Source: Scytonema sp. RU_4_4 (GTDB lineage: Bacteria > Cyanobacteriota > Cyanobacteriia > Cyanobacteriales > Nostocaceae). Taken from it: DNA of 64,000 nt. The notes under the pieces were generated by a model. It worked only from the letters and a program-made list of their open reading frames with translations. It made no database searches and was not told the origin of the DNA. The stretch covers positions 1 through 64,000 of the forward strand of contig JAAUSC010000003.1 in assembly GCA_012031965.1 (NCBI GenBank), written 5' to 3'. Below are positions 26,679-36,448 of this stretch, piece by piece; the stretch's first letter is position 1; each line of letters begins with the position of its first letter. The translations under genes and the position numbers were made by a program.

Positions 26679-27503
26679 TCACTTGTAAACAAGAGGTACT
26701 CTCTGCCAATCTGGTAAAGCTTCCTCTATTTTTACCTCAGCATTTAACATATGAAATACCACCCCATTCCAAAGAGAAATACGGGATAAAAGGGCTTTTT
26801 GAGCAGCTATTGTACTCTGTTCCCATTTTTCGTCGTTATCTTCACATAGATTCTTAAGGAGTTGTTCACCCATTGGTCCATGAACATCTTCGTCAAGATA
26901 GGTATGACGTTCTAGGTAGAGAGATAATTGCTGACAATCTAATTTGGAATTATCTAAACTTTGAAGAATTCGTCGAAACATAGATGGAATAACATCTTCC
27001 CTGCCAAATAAAAAGGTGGCAGCTACCTCATGGATTGACTGAGAAGTCGCTTTCATTGTAGAGAGGACAAATGCCTTAGTTGCAGATGGAATTTTGATAT
27101 TCTCTAGGGCATATTGTACAGATTTACCATCTTGAAGTTGCCGGACAAAGCTTTGAATAGGAATAGTATTAGCACCAATTTCATGCATCCCAGCAACATA
27201 AAGGTCAAAATGACTTATGAATCGACCCGGTAAAACTTCATCGGTTTCTTCAGCCAAAACAATATCATTAATTAATCGAGCTGAAAAAATATCTTTGGGT
27301 GGTATCCAAGGTACCGTTACACAAGTCAGTTTGGTTTGTAATGTTTTTATTAAACTCATAAAATCCCATACTGCAAAGATATGAGATTCCATAAAAAGTT
27401 GTAGAGAGTATAAGTCGTGAAGTTCAGTATAAATTGGATGGTTTACTAGAGTATTTTTAAGATAAGAAATACGCTCTATCAGTTGCGAATAACGTTCTGA
27501 CAT
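26679..27503 (-). CDS. DUF3050 family protein (heme oxygenase-like fold)
   Basis: 274 residues, all helical. The family signature is in the first third: [44 protein letters not shown], followed by [12 protein letters not shown] and a His-rich core ([45 protein letters not shown]). The repeated His/Glu positions in helices fit the di-metal or heme-binding arrangement of heme oxygenase-like proteins. The function of DUF3050 is not known to me. No operon partner; the globin gene is downstream across a 0.8 kb spacer. Confidence 0.85.
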   Translation of the reverse strand: MSERYSQLIERISYLKNTLVNHPIYTELHDLYSLQLFMESHIFAVWDFMSLIKTLQTKLTCVTVPWIPPKDIFSARLINDIVLAEETDEVLPGRFISHFDLYVAGMHEIGANTIPIQSFVRQLQDGKSVQYALENIKIPSATKAFVLSTMKATSQSIHEVAATFLFGREDVIPSMFRRILQSLDNSKLDCQQLSLYLERHTYLDEDVHGPMGEQLLKNLCEDNDEKWEQSTIAAQKALLSRISLWNGVVFHMLNAEVKIEEALPDWQRVPLVYK

Positions 27504-28141
27504 ATGTAGGCACCCTTATTTTTAAAAAAAATCTCTCTACTTTTTTGGTGTCATTCTTGAGAGAGTTGAGCTAATTCCGCTAGAGATAAAACATCAACAG
27601 TTTGATGCATACTTGATATTTTTATTCAAAGTATTAGCAATCAAGCTATTTTCGTTTTTCTCTCAGTCAAGGCTGTATTTGTATAAATTTCAGCATTGAT
27701 CATGTCAAGTATATATTGAACATGATTGAAACATACTAAATATAAGAAATCCTGACATTCAGCATTAATACAAAACAAAAGTTAACAAGTATTAATTGCT
27801 ACCTTGTATCAAAAGTGAATGACTTTTTATTTTGCAGTATAATAACTATCTTGGCAATTTTACTTACTTGTATCTTATCAAGGTAAGATACATTTTTAAC
27901 TCTTCAGATATAATTGTTTTAACAAAACGATTTATAAGATAAACTAAAATAAAAACTATAGCAGTTTGCATTTGAGTGCAATACATTAAGAATGAGTCTA
28001 CTCTGAAAAGAAATTTTCATTGGTGGTGCTGAACTGCAAGTTCATGACCCACTAAACTCCAGTATCTGGCGTCCGGGCAATGCCCGACTTGTAGCACCTG
28101 CCGTGCAAATAAATTTGTACAACTACGTGTCACAACGCATT
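27504..28141. other. AT-rich intergenic region with a repeat remnant
   Basis: No gene seen. 27520-27960 is strongly AT-rich. 27960-27990 holds a shortened copy of the TTTGAGTGCAATACAT repeat also found at 3313. 28060-28110 contains GCATCTGGC/GCCAG-type palindrome remnants (TCCGGGCAATGCCCGA). Confidence 0.5.
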
Positions 28142-28184
28142 AAAAAACCGCCTGTGTGTTAAACAACAAAACAAGCGGTTTTTT
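28142..28184 (-). terminator. Rho-independent terminator of the ribosomal/prfA cluster
   Basis: AAAAAACCGC (28142-28151) pairs with GCGGTTTTTT (28175-28184). On the minus strand the stem is followed by TTTTTTA. It lies about 80 bases after the prfA stop and would end the transcript; the symmetrical T-runs allow action in both directions. Confidence 0.8.
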
Positions 28185-28266
28185 TACGGTATGAAAAAAG
28201 TCGTGGTTAGTTGTTAATAGTAAAAAACAACCAATAACCAACAACTAACTCTAACAAACCTAAAGA

Positions 28267-29367
28267 TTAATTATTAGCACCAGAAGCAGCGAGTTCCGCT
28301 AAGCGTTCTTGCTGGTCTTGAGAAATACAAGCCTGAATAATATCCTCAAGTTCGCCTTCTAGAATTGTGTTGAGCGAATAGTTTTGACCCAAGCGGTGGT
28401 CAGTGGCGCGGTTATCTTTGTAGTTATAAGTGCGAATCTTTTCAGAACGCGACCCTGTACCTACTTGCGATCGCCGCATAGAAGTCACAGCTTCCTGTTG
28501 TTCGCGCAACTTCATCTCATACAGCTTTGCTCGCAGGATCTGCATTGCCCGTTCTTTGTTTTGTAACTGGCTGCGTTCTTCTGTACAGAAAATGCGGATA
28601 CCAGTGGGTTTGTGGAACAAGTCAGCCGCTGTTTCTACCTTGTTGACGTTTTGTCCACCTGCACCACCAGAACGGGCAGTGCTCATTTCAATATCCTTCG
28701 GATCAATATGGATTTCTACTTCATCCACTTCTGGCATGATCGCCACAGTTGCGGTTGAAGTATGAACCCGTCCCCCAGCTTCAGTGACTGGGACACGCTG
28801 CACGCGATGCACTCCAGCTTCAAACTTTAGCTTGCTGTATACGTTATCGCCTTGAATTTCCAAAATGGCTTCTTTAAAGCCGCCCATTTCCGCCAAGGAC
28901 TCACTGACCAACTTCACACGCCAACTTTGGCTATCAGCATAGCGTGAGTACAATCGTACTAAATCCCCCGCCCAAATACTTGCTTCATCACCACCAGTAC
29001 CTGCACGAATTTCCAACATGATGTTTTTATCATCGTTGGGGTCACGGGGTAGTAGCAATATTTTTAGGCGATTTTCTAACTGTTCTATTTTTTGCTCAAG
29101 TTCTTGAACTTCCAGGGCTGCCATTTCTTGCAGTTCCGAGTCACCTTGAGCTTCTTTGAGTACCTGACGCGCCCCTACCAGTTCTTCCTGGGCGTTTTTC
29201 CAGATTTCGTAGGTATCTACAACTTCTTCTAAAGAAGAGCGTGCCTTTGCCACTTTTTGATACTCATCAGGGTTTTTGGCAGTATCAGGGTCAGCAAGGC
29301 GACGAGTCAATTCATGAAAAGTTTGTTCAACGGATTTTAATTTCTCCAGCAGATATATTTCAGCCAT
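28267..29367 (-). CDS. prfA: Peptide chain release factor 1
   Basis: Class I release factor (366 residues) that recognises UAA/UAG in the ribosomal A site and triggers peptidyl-tRNA hydrolysis. It contains the catalytic GGQ in [14 protein letters not shown] (about residue 235), the upstream [12 protein letters not shown] segment and the long N-terminal coiled-coil domain 1. Length is normal. It is the last gene of the ribosomal cluster, after rpmE, with a terminator behind it. Confidence 0.97.
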   Translation of the reverse strand: MAEIYLLEKLKSVEQTFHELTRRLADPDTAKNPDEYQKVAKARSSLEEVVDTYEIWKNAQEELVGARQVLKEAQGDSELQEMAALEVQELEQKIEQLENRLKILLLPRDPNDDKNIMLEIRAGTGGDEASIWAGDLVRLYSRYADSQSWRVKLVSESLAEMGGFKEAILEIQGDNVYSKLKFEAGVHRVQRVPVTEAGGRVHTSTATVAIMPEVDEVEIHIDPKDIEMSTARSGGAGGQNVNKVETAADLFHKPTGIRIFCTEERSQLQNKERAMQILRAKLYEMKLREQQEAVTSMRRSQVGTGSRSEKIRTYNYKDNRATDHRLGQNYSLNTILEGELEDIIQACISQDQQERLAELAASGANN

Positions 29368-29419
29368 GATGATTATAGTCGCTCCTTAAAAATAGCAAGT
29401 TGGCTTGAGCATTAAATAC

Positions 29420-29452
29420 AACAATCGACCCGGCTGATGCAGGGTCGTTGTT
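29420..29452. other. Hairpin between rpmE and prfA
   Basis: ACAATCGACCC pairs with GGGTCGTTGT around a ten-base loop. It lies 20 bases after the rpmE stop codon. No long T-run follows, so it may be an attenuator or mRNA-processing structure and not a full terminator. Confidence 0.45.
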
Positions 29453-29471
29453 AACAGCTAAAGCCAATCCG

Positions 29472-29711
29472 CTACTTTTTCTTTCTACCGCCTTTGGGTT
29501 GACCTTCCACCATGCCGTATTTACGGAGGAAGCGTTCTACGCGACCTTCGGTGTCAATAATCTTTTGGGTTCCTGTGTAGAATGGGTGGTTTCCAGACCA
29601 AACATCTACGTGCAATTCTGGCTTAGTAGAACCAACAGTCATCACATGTTGACCGTTGCAGTAAACTTTTGCTTCTGGATACCACTGGGGATGAATCTCT
29701 GGTTTCGCCAT
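29472..29711 (-). CDS. rpmE: 50S ribosomal protein L31
   Basis: A 79-residue large-subunit protein, MAKPEIHPQWYPEAKVYCNG...WSGNHPFYTGTQKI. Only one cysteine is present, so this is the zinc-free (C-minus) form. The basic GGRKKK tail is usual in cyanobacteria. It follows rpsI on the minus strand. Confidence 0.96.
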   Translation of the reverse strand: MAKPEIHPQWYPEAKVYCNGQHVMTVGSTKPELHVDVWSGNHPFYTGTQKIIDTEGRVERFLRKYGMVEGQPKGGRKKK

Positions 29712-29854
29712 TTTTCTTGTCGTGGTCTATCTATATAGATTATAACTTTTGCCTTTGGGTTCTTAGCATTGAGAAGTTCCGAGTCATGAGTGCTGAGTAG
29801 ACTGACTCATCAACTCACTCATAACTCGTGACTCAGTACTCATCAACTGTCTGA

Positions 29855-30271
29855 TTAACGCTTAGAGTACTGAGGTGCTTTGCGAGCTTTGTGCAAACCG
29901 TATTTTTTGCGTTCTTTCGCCCGTGGATCGCGGGTGAGGTAGCCTTCGATTTTTAAAGGTGGACGGTTTGCTGGGTCGAGTTGGCATAGGGCGCGAGCAA
30001 CTCCCAGACGAACCGCATCTGATTGTCCGGTTAAACCACCGCCTTCAGCTTTTACGAGAATGTCGTATTCGTTTTCCAAACCTAGGGTTTCTAAGGGTGC
30101 CTTGGCAATGGAAATGTAGTTAGGGTTGAATTGAAAGTAAAGGTCTCCTGGTTTGCCATTGACAATCATTTGTCCAGTTCCGGGAACCAAGCGAACCCGT
30201 GCGATCGCGGATTTACGACGACCTGTACCCCAGTACATGGCACGACCACTAGTGTTATCTACTGCTTGCAT
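29855..30271 (-). CDS. rpsI: 30S ribosomal protein S9
   Basis: 138 residues; [21 protein letters not shown] at the N-terminus and the C-terminal ...[18 protein letters not shown] tail that reaches the P-site tRNA. Its ATG overlaps the rplM stop by one base (TAATG), so the two are translationally coupled, the normal L13-S9 pair. Confidence 0.97.
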   Translation of the reverse strand: MQAVDNTSGRAMYWGTGRRKSAIARVRLVPGTGQMIVNGKPGDLYFQFNPNYISIAKAPLETLGLENEYDILVKAEGGGLTGQSDAVRLGVARALCQLDPANRPPLKIEGYLTRDPRAKERKKYGLHKARKAPQYSKR

Positions 30272-30732
30272 TAGTCTTCTACTCCTGGAATTGTCTGAAT
30301 ATTTAACTCTTTTGGTTTTTGTGCTGCATGGGGATGAGTGGGTCCAGTGTAGACTTTTAGCTTCGTAAACAACTGCCGTCCCAAGCTATTTTTCGGTAGC
30401 ATACCTTTGACAGCATGTTCTACAATCCGTTCTGGCAAACGTTGTTGTAGCTTGTCAAAGGTTTCTGTCTTCATTCCACCGGGACGACCGGAGTGACGAC
30501 GGTAGAGTTTTTGTGTCCGCTTTTTACCTGTGACTTCCACTTTTTCTGCATTTACAACAATAACGAAATCACCTGTGTCCATGTGAGGGGTGTAGTGGGA
30601 TTTCTTTTTCCCTCTGAGAATTATGGCGATTTCGGTTGCTAAGCGACCAAGGCGTTGGTTGGTAGCGTCTACAACGTACCAATCGCGCTCTAGAGTATCC
30701 ACTGGAGGAAGGAATGTTTTGTTTGTTGTCAT
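30271..30732 (-). CDS. rplM: 50S ribosomal protein L13
   Basis: 153 residues; contains [18 protein letters not shown]-like start ([10 protein letters not shown]), [27 protein letters not shown] and the signature [18 protein letters not shown]. It overlaps rpsI. The 165-base spacer after truA is full of TCATTAG-type heptamers. Confidence 0.97.
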   Translation of the reverse strand: MTTNKTFLPPVDTLERDWYVVDATNQRLGRLATEIAIILRGKKKSHYTPHMDTGDFVIVVNAEKVEVTGKKRTQKLYRRHSGRPGGMKTETFDKLQQRLPERIVEHAVKGMLPKNSLGRQLFTKLKVYTGPTHPHAAQKPKELNIQTIPGVED

Positions 30733-30779
30733 TAGTCAATAGTCCTTAGTCATTTATCATTAGTCATTGGTCATTAGTA
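30731..30779. repeat. TCATTAG-type heptanucleotide repeat
   Basis: Degenerate tandem heptamers (AGTCAATAGTCCTTAGTCAT and onward) directly upstream of rplM. The same unit occurs before rplC-rplD (46409-46454) and, less regularly, in the rplO, rpsE and rpsC spacers. Confidence 0.7.
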
Positions 30780-30897
30780 TTGACCCAACAGGAGAGCCAG
30801 TGCGGACGCCACATGAGCGCGGAGGAAGACAAGGACGACTACTTTACTTGGTTCGTCTTGGGGTGTCAGCGTTGGAAACCCTCCCGCAGTGCTGGAC

Positions 30898-31734
30898 TCA
30901 CTGCGCTGGCTCACCAAAAACTAATTTGGGCTGAGCGTCAAACCAAATCTCTGGGGGGAAGGGGAAATCAGGGTAGCCAACTCGCAACAAGCATAAGCCA
31001 TGAGGGGGTGCGGCATATTTCACTTCTTCCCGTTGTTCGTGTTTCCAAAGGTCGGTGAAGTTAGTCAGTGTCCGTTGTCTGGAACCAACCTGCACCAACA
31101 TCCCCACTAATAACCGCACCATACCATACAAAAACCCATCTGCTTGAATTTCAATATGGAGAAATGGTCCGTTGCGATAACACTCTGCTGCTTGTACGTC
31201 TACCCAAGAATGCTGACGTCCTGAGTTCGAGCGGTGAAAAGCAGCTAGGTGATGGCGTCCAATCAGAGGTTTGAGTGCATTCTGAATCAGAGATTCATCC
31301 AGGTGTGCATGATAATAATGCCAACTCAAAGGGCTGGCAAATAAATTTGGTAGCTCTTTATTATAAAGTGTGTAACGGTACCGTCGGTATGTGGCACTAA
31401 AACGAGCGTGCCAATTTTGACTCACTTTTGCGGAAGCTCGAATCAGTACATCTTTGGGCAAATAGCTGTTAAGAATTGTTGCCCATTTGTGATCTGGTAT
31501 CACACTTGTGGCATTAAAATGTGCTATCTGAGCAGCTGCGTGAACTCCAGCATCAGTTCGCCCTGCACCGTACAGTGTCACTGGATGACCTAGTACCTTA
31601 GAAATAGCTGTTTCTATCTCTTGTTGGACAGTGCGGTGTTGCAGTTGCCTCTGCCAGCCATGAAAATGAGTGCCCAGGTATTGAATGACCAGGGCAACTC
31701 GATAAGTTTGTGTCGGCTGGTGGCTATCTAACAT
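30898..31734 (-). CDS. truA: tRNA pseudouridine(38-40) synthase
   Basis: 278 residues; isomerises uridines 38-40 of the tRNA anticodon stem. The catalytic Asp61 lies in YGAGRTDAGVHA. YLGTHFHGWQRQ near the N-terminus and DGFLYGMVRLLVGMLVQVG near the C-terminus are family motifs. It sits between rplQ and rplM, the usual place in bacterial alpha-operon extensions. The C-terminal end reaches into a repeat (GCGTTGG...AGTGCTGGACTCACTG) just downstream. Confidence 0.95.
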   Translation of the reverse strand: MLDSHQPTQTYRVALVIQYLGTHFHGWQRQLQHRTVQQEIETAISKVLGHPVTLYGAGRTDAGVHAAAQIAHFNATSVIPDHKWATILNSYLPKDVLIRASAKVSQNWHARFSATYRRYRYTLYNKELPNLFASPLSWHYYHAHLDESLIQNALKPLIGRHHLAAFHRSNSGRQHSWVDVQAAECYRNGPFLHIEIQADGFLYGMVRLLVGMLVQVGSRQRTLTNFTDLWKHEQREEVKYAAPPHGLCLLRVGYPDFPFPPEIWFDAQPKLVFGEPAQ

Positions 31735-31799
31735 AAAATCAATCAGAGGCTGAAGTCTAAAGGATAAGATGAAAATTTTATCCTTCTACCTTCATCTGT

Positions 31800-32150
31800 T
31801 TAGACGAGTTCGACAATTGCCATCTCAGAATTATCACCCCGACGCCTTATGGTATGCAGGATGCGGGTATAACCACCTTGGCGATTACCATACCGCGTGG
31901 GAGCTTGCTCAAACAGAGCATGAACGAGTTGTTTATCGTATATGTAGCCGAGAGCTTGACGGCGTGCTGGTAAAGAACCTTCTTTCGCAAGAGTAATCAT
32001 TTTGTCCACTTCGGAGCGTAGCACCTTAGCTCGAGCTAAAGTGGTAGTGATCCGTCCATGACGGATCACTTCAGTGGTCAGCGATCGCAACAGAGCGCGG
32101 CGTTGGTCAGCTGGTTTGCTGAGTTTTTTGACTCGACAACGGTGACGCAT
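31800..32150 (-). CDS. rplQ: 50S ribosomal protein L17
   Basis: 116 residues beginning [34 protein letters not shown], with [24 protein letters not shown] at the C-terminus, the L17 signature. It follows rpoA after a 481-base repeat-filled spacer. Confidence 0.97.
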   Translation of the reverse strand: MRHRCRVKKLSKPADQRRALLRSLTTEVIRHGRITTTLARAKVLRSEVDKMITLAKEGSLPARRQALGYIYDKQLVHALFEQAPTRYGNRQGGYTRILHTIRRRGDNSEMAIVELV

Positions 32151-32158
32151 AATCTTTC

Positions 32159-32631
32159 TTTAGGTTGTTAGTTGGTAGTTGTTAGTTGTTGGTTGTTAGT
32201 TGTTGGTGAGTCAGTGCGTTACGGTGAATCCAGCGCTATGCAGTCCTTGTTTCCCACGCTCAGGTGACTGGTGAGACCAGTCGGAGCAGTCCGGGAGCCA
32301 GTGCGGACGCCACATGCCTACGGAGGAGCCAGTGCGGTCTTGGGGAAACCCCAAGTAGAGCATCTGGCGTTGGAAACAAGGACTGCAGCAGTGGGTCGTC
32401 TTGGGGAGCCAGTGCGCCCTTGGAGGTTCCTCCGAGAGTGCCATCTGGCGTGTCTCCCCAAGTAGAGCATCTGGCGTTTTCCCAACAGAGGGAACTAGCT
32501 CTCCCGTTAAGCGTTGGGGTCTCCTTCCTTGCCATTCATCCCCAGAGAGGACGCATGAGCCTCCCGTTGTAGCAACTGGCTCTCCCGTTGGGTTGTTGTA
32601 CTAACCACTCACGACTAACCAATAACCAGTT
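32159..32631. repeat. Repeat array in the rpoA-rplQ spacer
   Basis: A TTGTTAG-type heptamer tract (32159-32211) followed by several copies of a palindromic unit that starts GGAGCCAGTGCG, has a CTTGGGGAAACCCCAAG or GGAGGTTCCTCC hairpin, and ends AGAGCATCTGGCG (about 32287-32365, 32404-32450, 32455-32480 and a variant to 32600). Translation of the array gives several false reading frames on both strands. No gene is present. Confidence 0.8.
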
Positions 32632-33579
32632 TTAGGTGTGTTTGGAAGCTCTTTCAGTTGGTAGAGTGATCCCCAAGCGTCGCTGTAGAGCTTCAACGAC
32701 CTCTTCAGCTGACTTCTGACCAAAGTTTTTTATTTCTAATAAGTCTTCTTGGGTATAATCCAATAAGTCAGCAACAGAATTCACTTGTGCCCGTTTGAGA
32801 CAGTTATAAGCTCGTACAGACAGTTGTAGCTCTTCGATAGGAATCTGAGCAGTTGGATCATCTGGAATTTCTGCGCCTACGTCTGGTGTGTCGAGTGATA
32901 TATCTTTCAACGGGTTAAATAAATCCACCAGTATAGTAGCGGCAGAGGAAAGCGCTTCTTGGGGGCTCAGACTACCATTCGTCCAAACTTCCAAAAGTAA
33001 TCTGTCTCTTGGTATCCCAGTATCTCCACGAGTTTCTTCAACGCTGTAGTTCACTTTCCGCACTGGCATAAATACTGAGTCGATTTGGAGAAAGTCCAAA
33101 GATGTGGCTTCTTCACGACTCCGCTCTACAGTGCGATATCCTTTGCCTCTTTCAATCCGAAATTCCATTTCCAGCTTGCCACCTTCAGCGACAGTAGCTA
33201 CATATTGGGTCGGATCGATGACTTCTACTTCACTAGGCAAATCAAAATGTGCCGAAGTCACTGTTGTTGGACCTGTAACGAGTAATCGACCAATCTGGGG
33301 TTGAGAGGAGTAGCTTTTAAGGATAACTTCCTTCATTTTCATTAGGATTTCTAGCACGTCTTCCCGTACACCCGAAACGGTGGCGAACTCGTGTGTAACG
33401 CCAGCAATCCGAACTGCTGTGACTGCTGTACCCTCCAAGTTGGAAAGTAATACGCGTCTGAGGGCATTGCCAACAGTCGTTCCTTGACCGCGCTCCAGAG
33501 GTTCTATGACAAATTTACTGTGGTTACTCCTATTATCCTCAGTACTTGACTCTACACATTCAATTTGAAACTGCGCCAC
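32632..33579 (-). CDS. rpoA: DNA-directed RNA polymerase alpha subunit
   Basis: A 315-residue alpha subunit that dimerises to assemble beta and beta-prime. N-terminal assembly domain (LERGQGTTVGNALRRVLLSNLEGTAVTAVRI) and C-terminal DNA/activator-binding domain (about 245-310, LQLSVRAYNCLKRAQVNSVADLLDYTQEDLLEIKNFGQKSAEEV). An ATG at 33597 would add six residues, but the GTG at 33579 (MAQFQIECVES, the family start) is preferred because AAGGGAGG lies 8 bases ahead of it and overlaps the longer start. Confidence 0.96.
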   Translation of the reverse strand: MAQFQIECVESSTEDNRSNHSKFVIEPLERGQGTTVGNALRRVLLSNLEGTAVTAVRIAGVTHEFATVSGVREDVLEILMKMKEVILKSYSSQPQIGRLLVTGPTTVTSAHFDLPSEVEVIDPTQYVATVAEGGKLEMEFRIERGKGYRTVERSREEATSLDFLQIDSVFMPVRKVNYSVEETRGDTGIPRDRLLLEVWTNGSLSPQEALSSAATILVDLFNPLKDISLDTPDVGAEIPDDPTAQIPIEELQLSVRAYNCLKRAQVNSVADLLDYTQEDLLEIKNFGQKSAEEVVEALQRRLGITLPTERASKHT

Positions 33580-34269
33580 GGGGTAGCCTCCCTTCATATA
33601 AGGTCCTGCTAGCAGACAAATTTGTTACCTTAACTGACATAAGTTGTGGTCAAAACCATCTTTACAGTGTCTTTAACGAGCAGTCCAACACCAGTTGCCT
33701 AGAGTTGGAGAAGTAGCCCTGAAAAGCTCCTGATGCCGAGCTTGTGCTGTATAGAGATATTCTCCGTAGAACCGACACTTGCTACCCTACAGGAAGCCGA
33801 AGAGCACGTCTACAAGCTGGGAAACAACGGCAGTTCCTTTAACGGGGGGCTTACGCTCACCATGCGGCTCTGCCCTCTCGAATTTACTTAAGACCCTTTT
33901 AAGCTACGACGTTTATCAAACTCTATTTCCAATGGCGGTGAAGTTTGGCTCCTCAAAGAGCTAGCGGGCGCTCATGGTGTTTTGTTGTTTGAAATTTTGA
34001 GCTTTCAAGGGTAAGTTGGTCAATACAAGGAAAGAAAACTCTCCGTAGTGGAGATGTTTTGTAGAATCCTTTTGCAACCAAAGTTGTTTAAACTTTTCGT
34101 CCTTACACCTTTGGGGTACTCTGCGAGAAGCCGTCTTCCGGGCGTCTACGGCAATTGCACAAGAGGGGAAACCCCCAAGACCCTTACGGGATAGCCAGTC
34201 ACCAGCACCAGGGTTACCCTCATCAAGTGCTGGACTCACCGCGCCACCTCACTGCCTCACAAGTTATAT
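33580..34269. other. Repeat-bearing rpsK-rpoA spacer
   Basis: 690 bases, unusually long for this junction. It carries three related repeat fragments: GCTACCCTACAGGAAGCCGA..GTCTAC (about 33780-33815), CTCTGCGAGAAGCCGTCTTC..GCGTCTACGG (about 34119-34153), and GTGCTGGACTCACCGCG (about 34227-34246). No gene is supported. Confidence 0.65.
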
Positions 34270-34668
34270 TTATACTCGGCGGCGTTTGGGTGGACGGCAA
34301 CCGTTATGAGGAATCGGGGTAATATCCCGAATTAATGTAATTTCTAGTCCTGCTCCTTGGAGTGCCCGAATCGCTGTTTCTCGACCTGCTCCAGGACCAC
34401 TGACCATGACCTCTATTTGGCGCATCCCTTGGTCGATCGCTCGACGTGCTGCACTTTCGGCAGCGGTCTGAGCCGCAAAAGGAGTACCCTTTTTTGCTCC
34501 CTTAAAACCGCTAGAGCCAGCACTTGCCCAGGAGATGACATCTCCATTTTGATCGGTAATGGTAACAATGCTATTGTTGAAAGTAGACTGGATGTACCCA
34601 ACCCCATTTGGAACATTACGTTTTTGCTTTTTGCTCCCGGGTTTCTTACCACTTTGTTGTCGCGCCAT
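34270..34668 (-). CDS. rpsK: 30S ribosomal protein S11
   Basis: 132 residues; [46 protein letters not shown] and the C-terminal [18 protein letters not shown] motif that contacts the platform of the small subunit. It is between rpsM and rpoA. Confidence 0.97.
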   Translation of the reverse strand: MARQQSGKKPGSKKQKRNVPNGVGYIQSTFNNSIVTITDQNGDVISWASAGSSGFKGAKKGTPFAAQTAAESAARRAIDQGMRQIEVMVSGPGAGRETAIRALQGAGLEITLIRDITPIPHNGCRPPKRRRV

Positions 34669-34721
34669 ATTGCACTTAGTTAAATTAGGATAAGTATTGC
34701 TGTAGGTTAGCGTAGAAAGAA

Positions 34722-35102
34722 TTACTTGGATGGGGCTTTCTTCTTACCAGCTACTGTCTGCCGTCTTCCTCGGCGAGTTCTGGCGTTCGTGCGAGTTCTT
34801 TGTCCTCTTACTGGTAAGCCCATGCGGTGGCGACGACCCCTATAGGTGCCAATTTCGATTAAGCGCTTGATGTTCAATGCTTCCAAGCGCCTTAAGTCAC
34901 CTTCAACTTGGTAGTTCTCTTCTATTTCTGCCCGCAAGGCTGCTACGTCGGCATCGCTCAGGTCTTTGACACGAGTATCAGGGTTGACACTCGTGGCTGC
35001 TAGAATCTCTTTTGAGAGAGATAGTCCAATTCCGTAGATATAAGTTAGACCAATTTCAACGCGCTTGTCACGTGGAAGGTCTACTCCGGCAATACGTGCC
35101 AC
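34722..35102 (-). CDS. rpsM: 30S ribosomal protein S13
   Basis: 126 residues from a GTG start ([26 protein letters not shown]); C-terminal [24 protein letters not shown] reaches the P site. An upstream ATG at 35126 would add eight residues, but GGGAGA lies about 9 bases before the GTG and the family starts at MARIAG. Confidence 0.96.
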   Translation of the reverse strand: MARIAGVDLPRDKRVEIGLTYIYGIGLSLSKEILAATSVNPDTRVKDLSDADVAALRAEIEENYQVEGDLRRLEALNIKRLIEIGTYRGRRHRMGLPVRGQRTRTNARTRRGRRQTVAGKKKAPSK

Positions 35103-35201
35103 AACTAGTGTCTCCCTATTCTTCAAAGCTAGTAGTGTATCTTTTATCAGTCAGCAGTTATTTGGATGATTTTCCCTGATGACTGTTCGCTTTTGGTTGT
35201 G

Positions 35202-35315
35202 TTATCCTTGGCGCTGCTTATGCTTGGGATTCACACAAATCACCATGACGCGACCACGACGTCTGATCACGTTACACTTTTCACAGATTTTCTTGACAGA
35301 GGCTCTAACTTTCAT
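35202..35315 (-). CDS. rpmJ: 50S ribosomal protein L36
   Basis: 37 residues, [20 protein letters not shown] then [17 protein letters not shown]. The zinc ribbon Cys11, Cys14, Cys27 and His32 is intact (C-plus form). It lies between infA and rpsM, the standard position in the spc/alpha junction. Confidence 0.97.
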   Translation of the reverse strand: MKVRASVKKICEKCNVIRRRGRVMVICVNPKHKQRQG

Positions 35316-35461
35316 GCCTTTTCTATTGACTCCAAATGGTGAATTATAACATTTTATGATGAATTAATCAGTAAAATTCATTGTTAAATACCAAAAAAGA
35401 TTTTGTGGTATTATTTTCTACATAGTCTTGCTTAACCTCCCAGGAAGAGTTTGAAAGTGAC

Positions 35462-35686
35462 CTATTTCTTACGCAGTCGATAAGTAATCCTGCCTTTTGT
35501 CAGATCGTAAGGTGTTAACTCCACCTTGACGCGATCGCCAGGTAAGATTTTGATGTAGTTACGGCGAATCTTGCCAGAAATGTGAGCTAAGACATTGAAG
35601 CCGTTATCTAAATCAACACGAAACATCGCATTTGGCAGGGACTCGGTGACCGTGCCTTCCATTTCTATCAAATCTTGTTTAGACAA
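35462..35686 (-). CDS. infA: Translation initiation factor IF-1
   Basis: A 74-residue OB-fold protein (S1-like) that binds the 30S A site during initiation. [70 protein letters not shown] is a canonical sequence. Located between adk and rpmJ. Confidence 0.97.
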
Positions 35687-35893
35687 GTTTTTTCCTCAAC
35701 TCAACAGTCTCCTACTTTAGTTACAACGACTTCTAGTCTGCAAAAGAACATATTTCGGAGAATATATCAACAGTTCATTAATATATCTTATCCAAGATTT
35801 ACATACATCTGCTTGGGGGACAGGGAATAGGGTGCTGGGTACAAGGGATTGAGAAAAAGTAGTCACCTTTAACCTGTCACCTACTCCCCCGTT

Positions 35894-36448
35894 CTAAGAC
35901 GCAATGACCTTTTTTAATTCAGCAGTGACTTCTTCTAGGGACTGATTACCGTTGATACTGAGGAGAATCTGGCGACTGCTGTAAAAGTCAATCAAAGGTG
36001 CCGTTTCTGCGCGATAGACTTCTAAGCGACGACGGATGACCTCTTGTGAGTCATCTTTTCTACCTCGCTCCAGCAACCGCGCGATCACAGTTTCATCTGG
36101 CACTTCCAGATTGACGACCTTTTCTCCATGCTGGTTGAACTTTCGCAGTAATTCCTCTAAAAAAACTGCTTGACTGACTGTGCGGGGAAAGCCATCAAGA
36201 ATCCAACCTGATTTCGTATCAACTTGGCTCAGACGTTCCTGTACCATTTCCTGTACGAGATCGTCAGGAACCAACTCACCTTTATCCATATAACTTTGAG
36301 CTTTAACACCCAAAGCAGTTTGGTCTTTGAGGGCTTGGCGCAGTATGTCACCCGTAGAAATATGAGGAATATTGCAATCGTCAGCTAATGTTTTAGCTTG
36401 AGTTCCTTTACCAGCTCCAGGTGGTCCCAAGAAGATTACTCGTGTCAC
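35894..36448 (-). CDS. adk: Adenylate kinase
   Basis: 184 residues; interconverts ATP + AMP and 2 ADP. P-loop GPPGAGKGTQ (8-17), AMP-site STGDILRQ and GWILDGFPRT. This is the short form with a reduced lid. It starts at GTG 36448, whose G is the last base of the secY stop (TAGTG), so the two are coupled. Confidence 0.96.
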   Translation of the reverse strand: MTRVIFLGPPGAGKGTQAKTLADDCNIPHISTGDILRQALKDQTALGVKAQSYMDKGELVPDDLVQEMVQERLSQVDTKSGWILDGFPRTVSQAVFLEELLRKFNQHGEKVVNLEVPDETVIARLLERGRKDDSQEVIRRRLEVYRAETAPLIDFYSSRQILLSINGNQSLEEVTAELKKVIAS

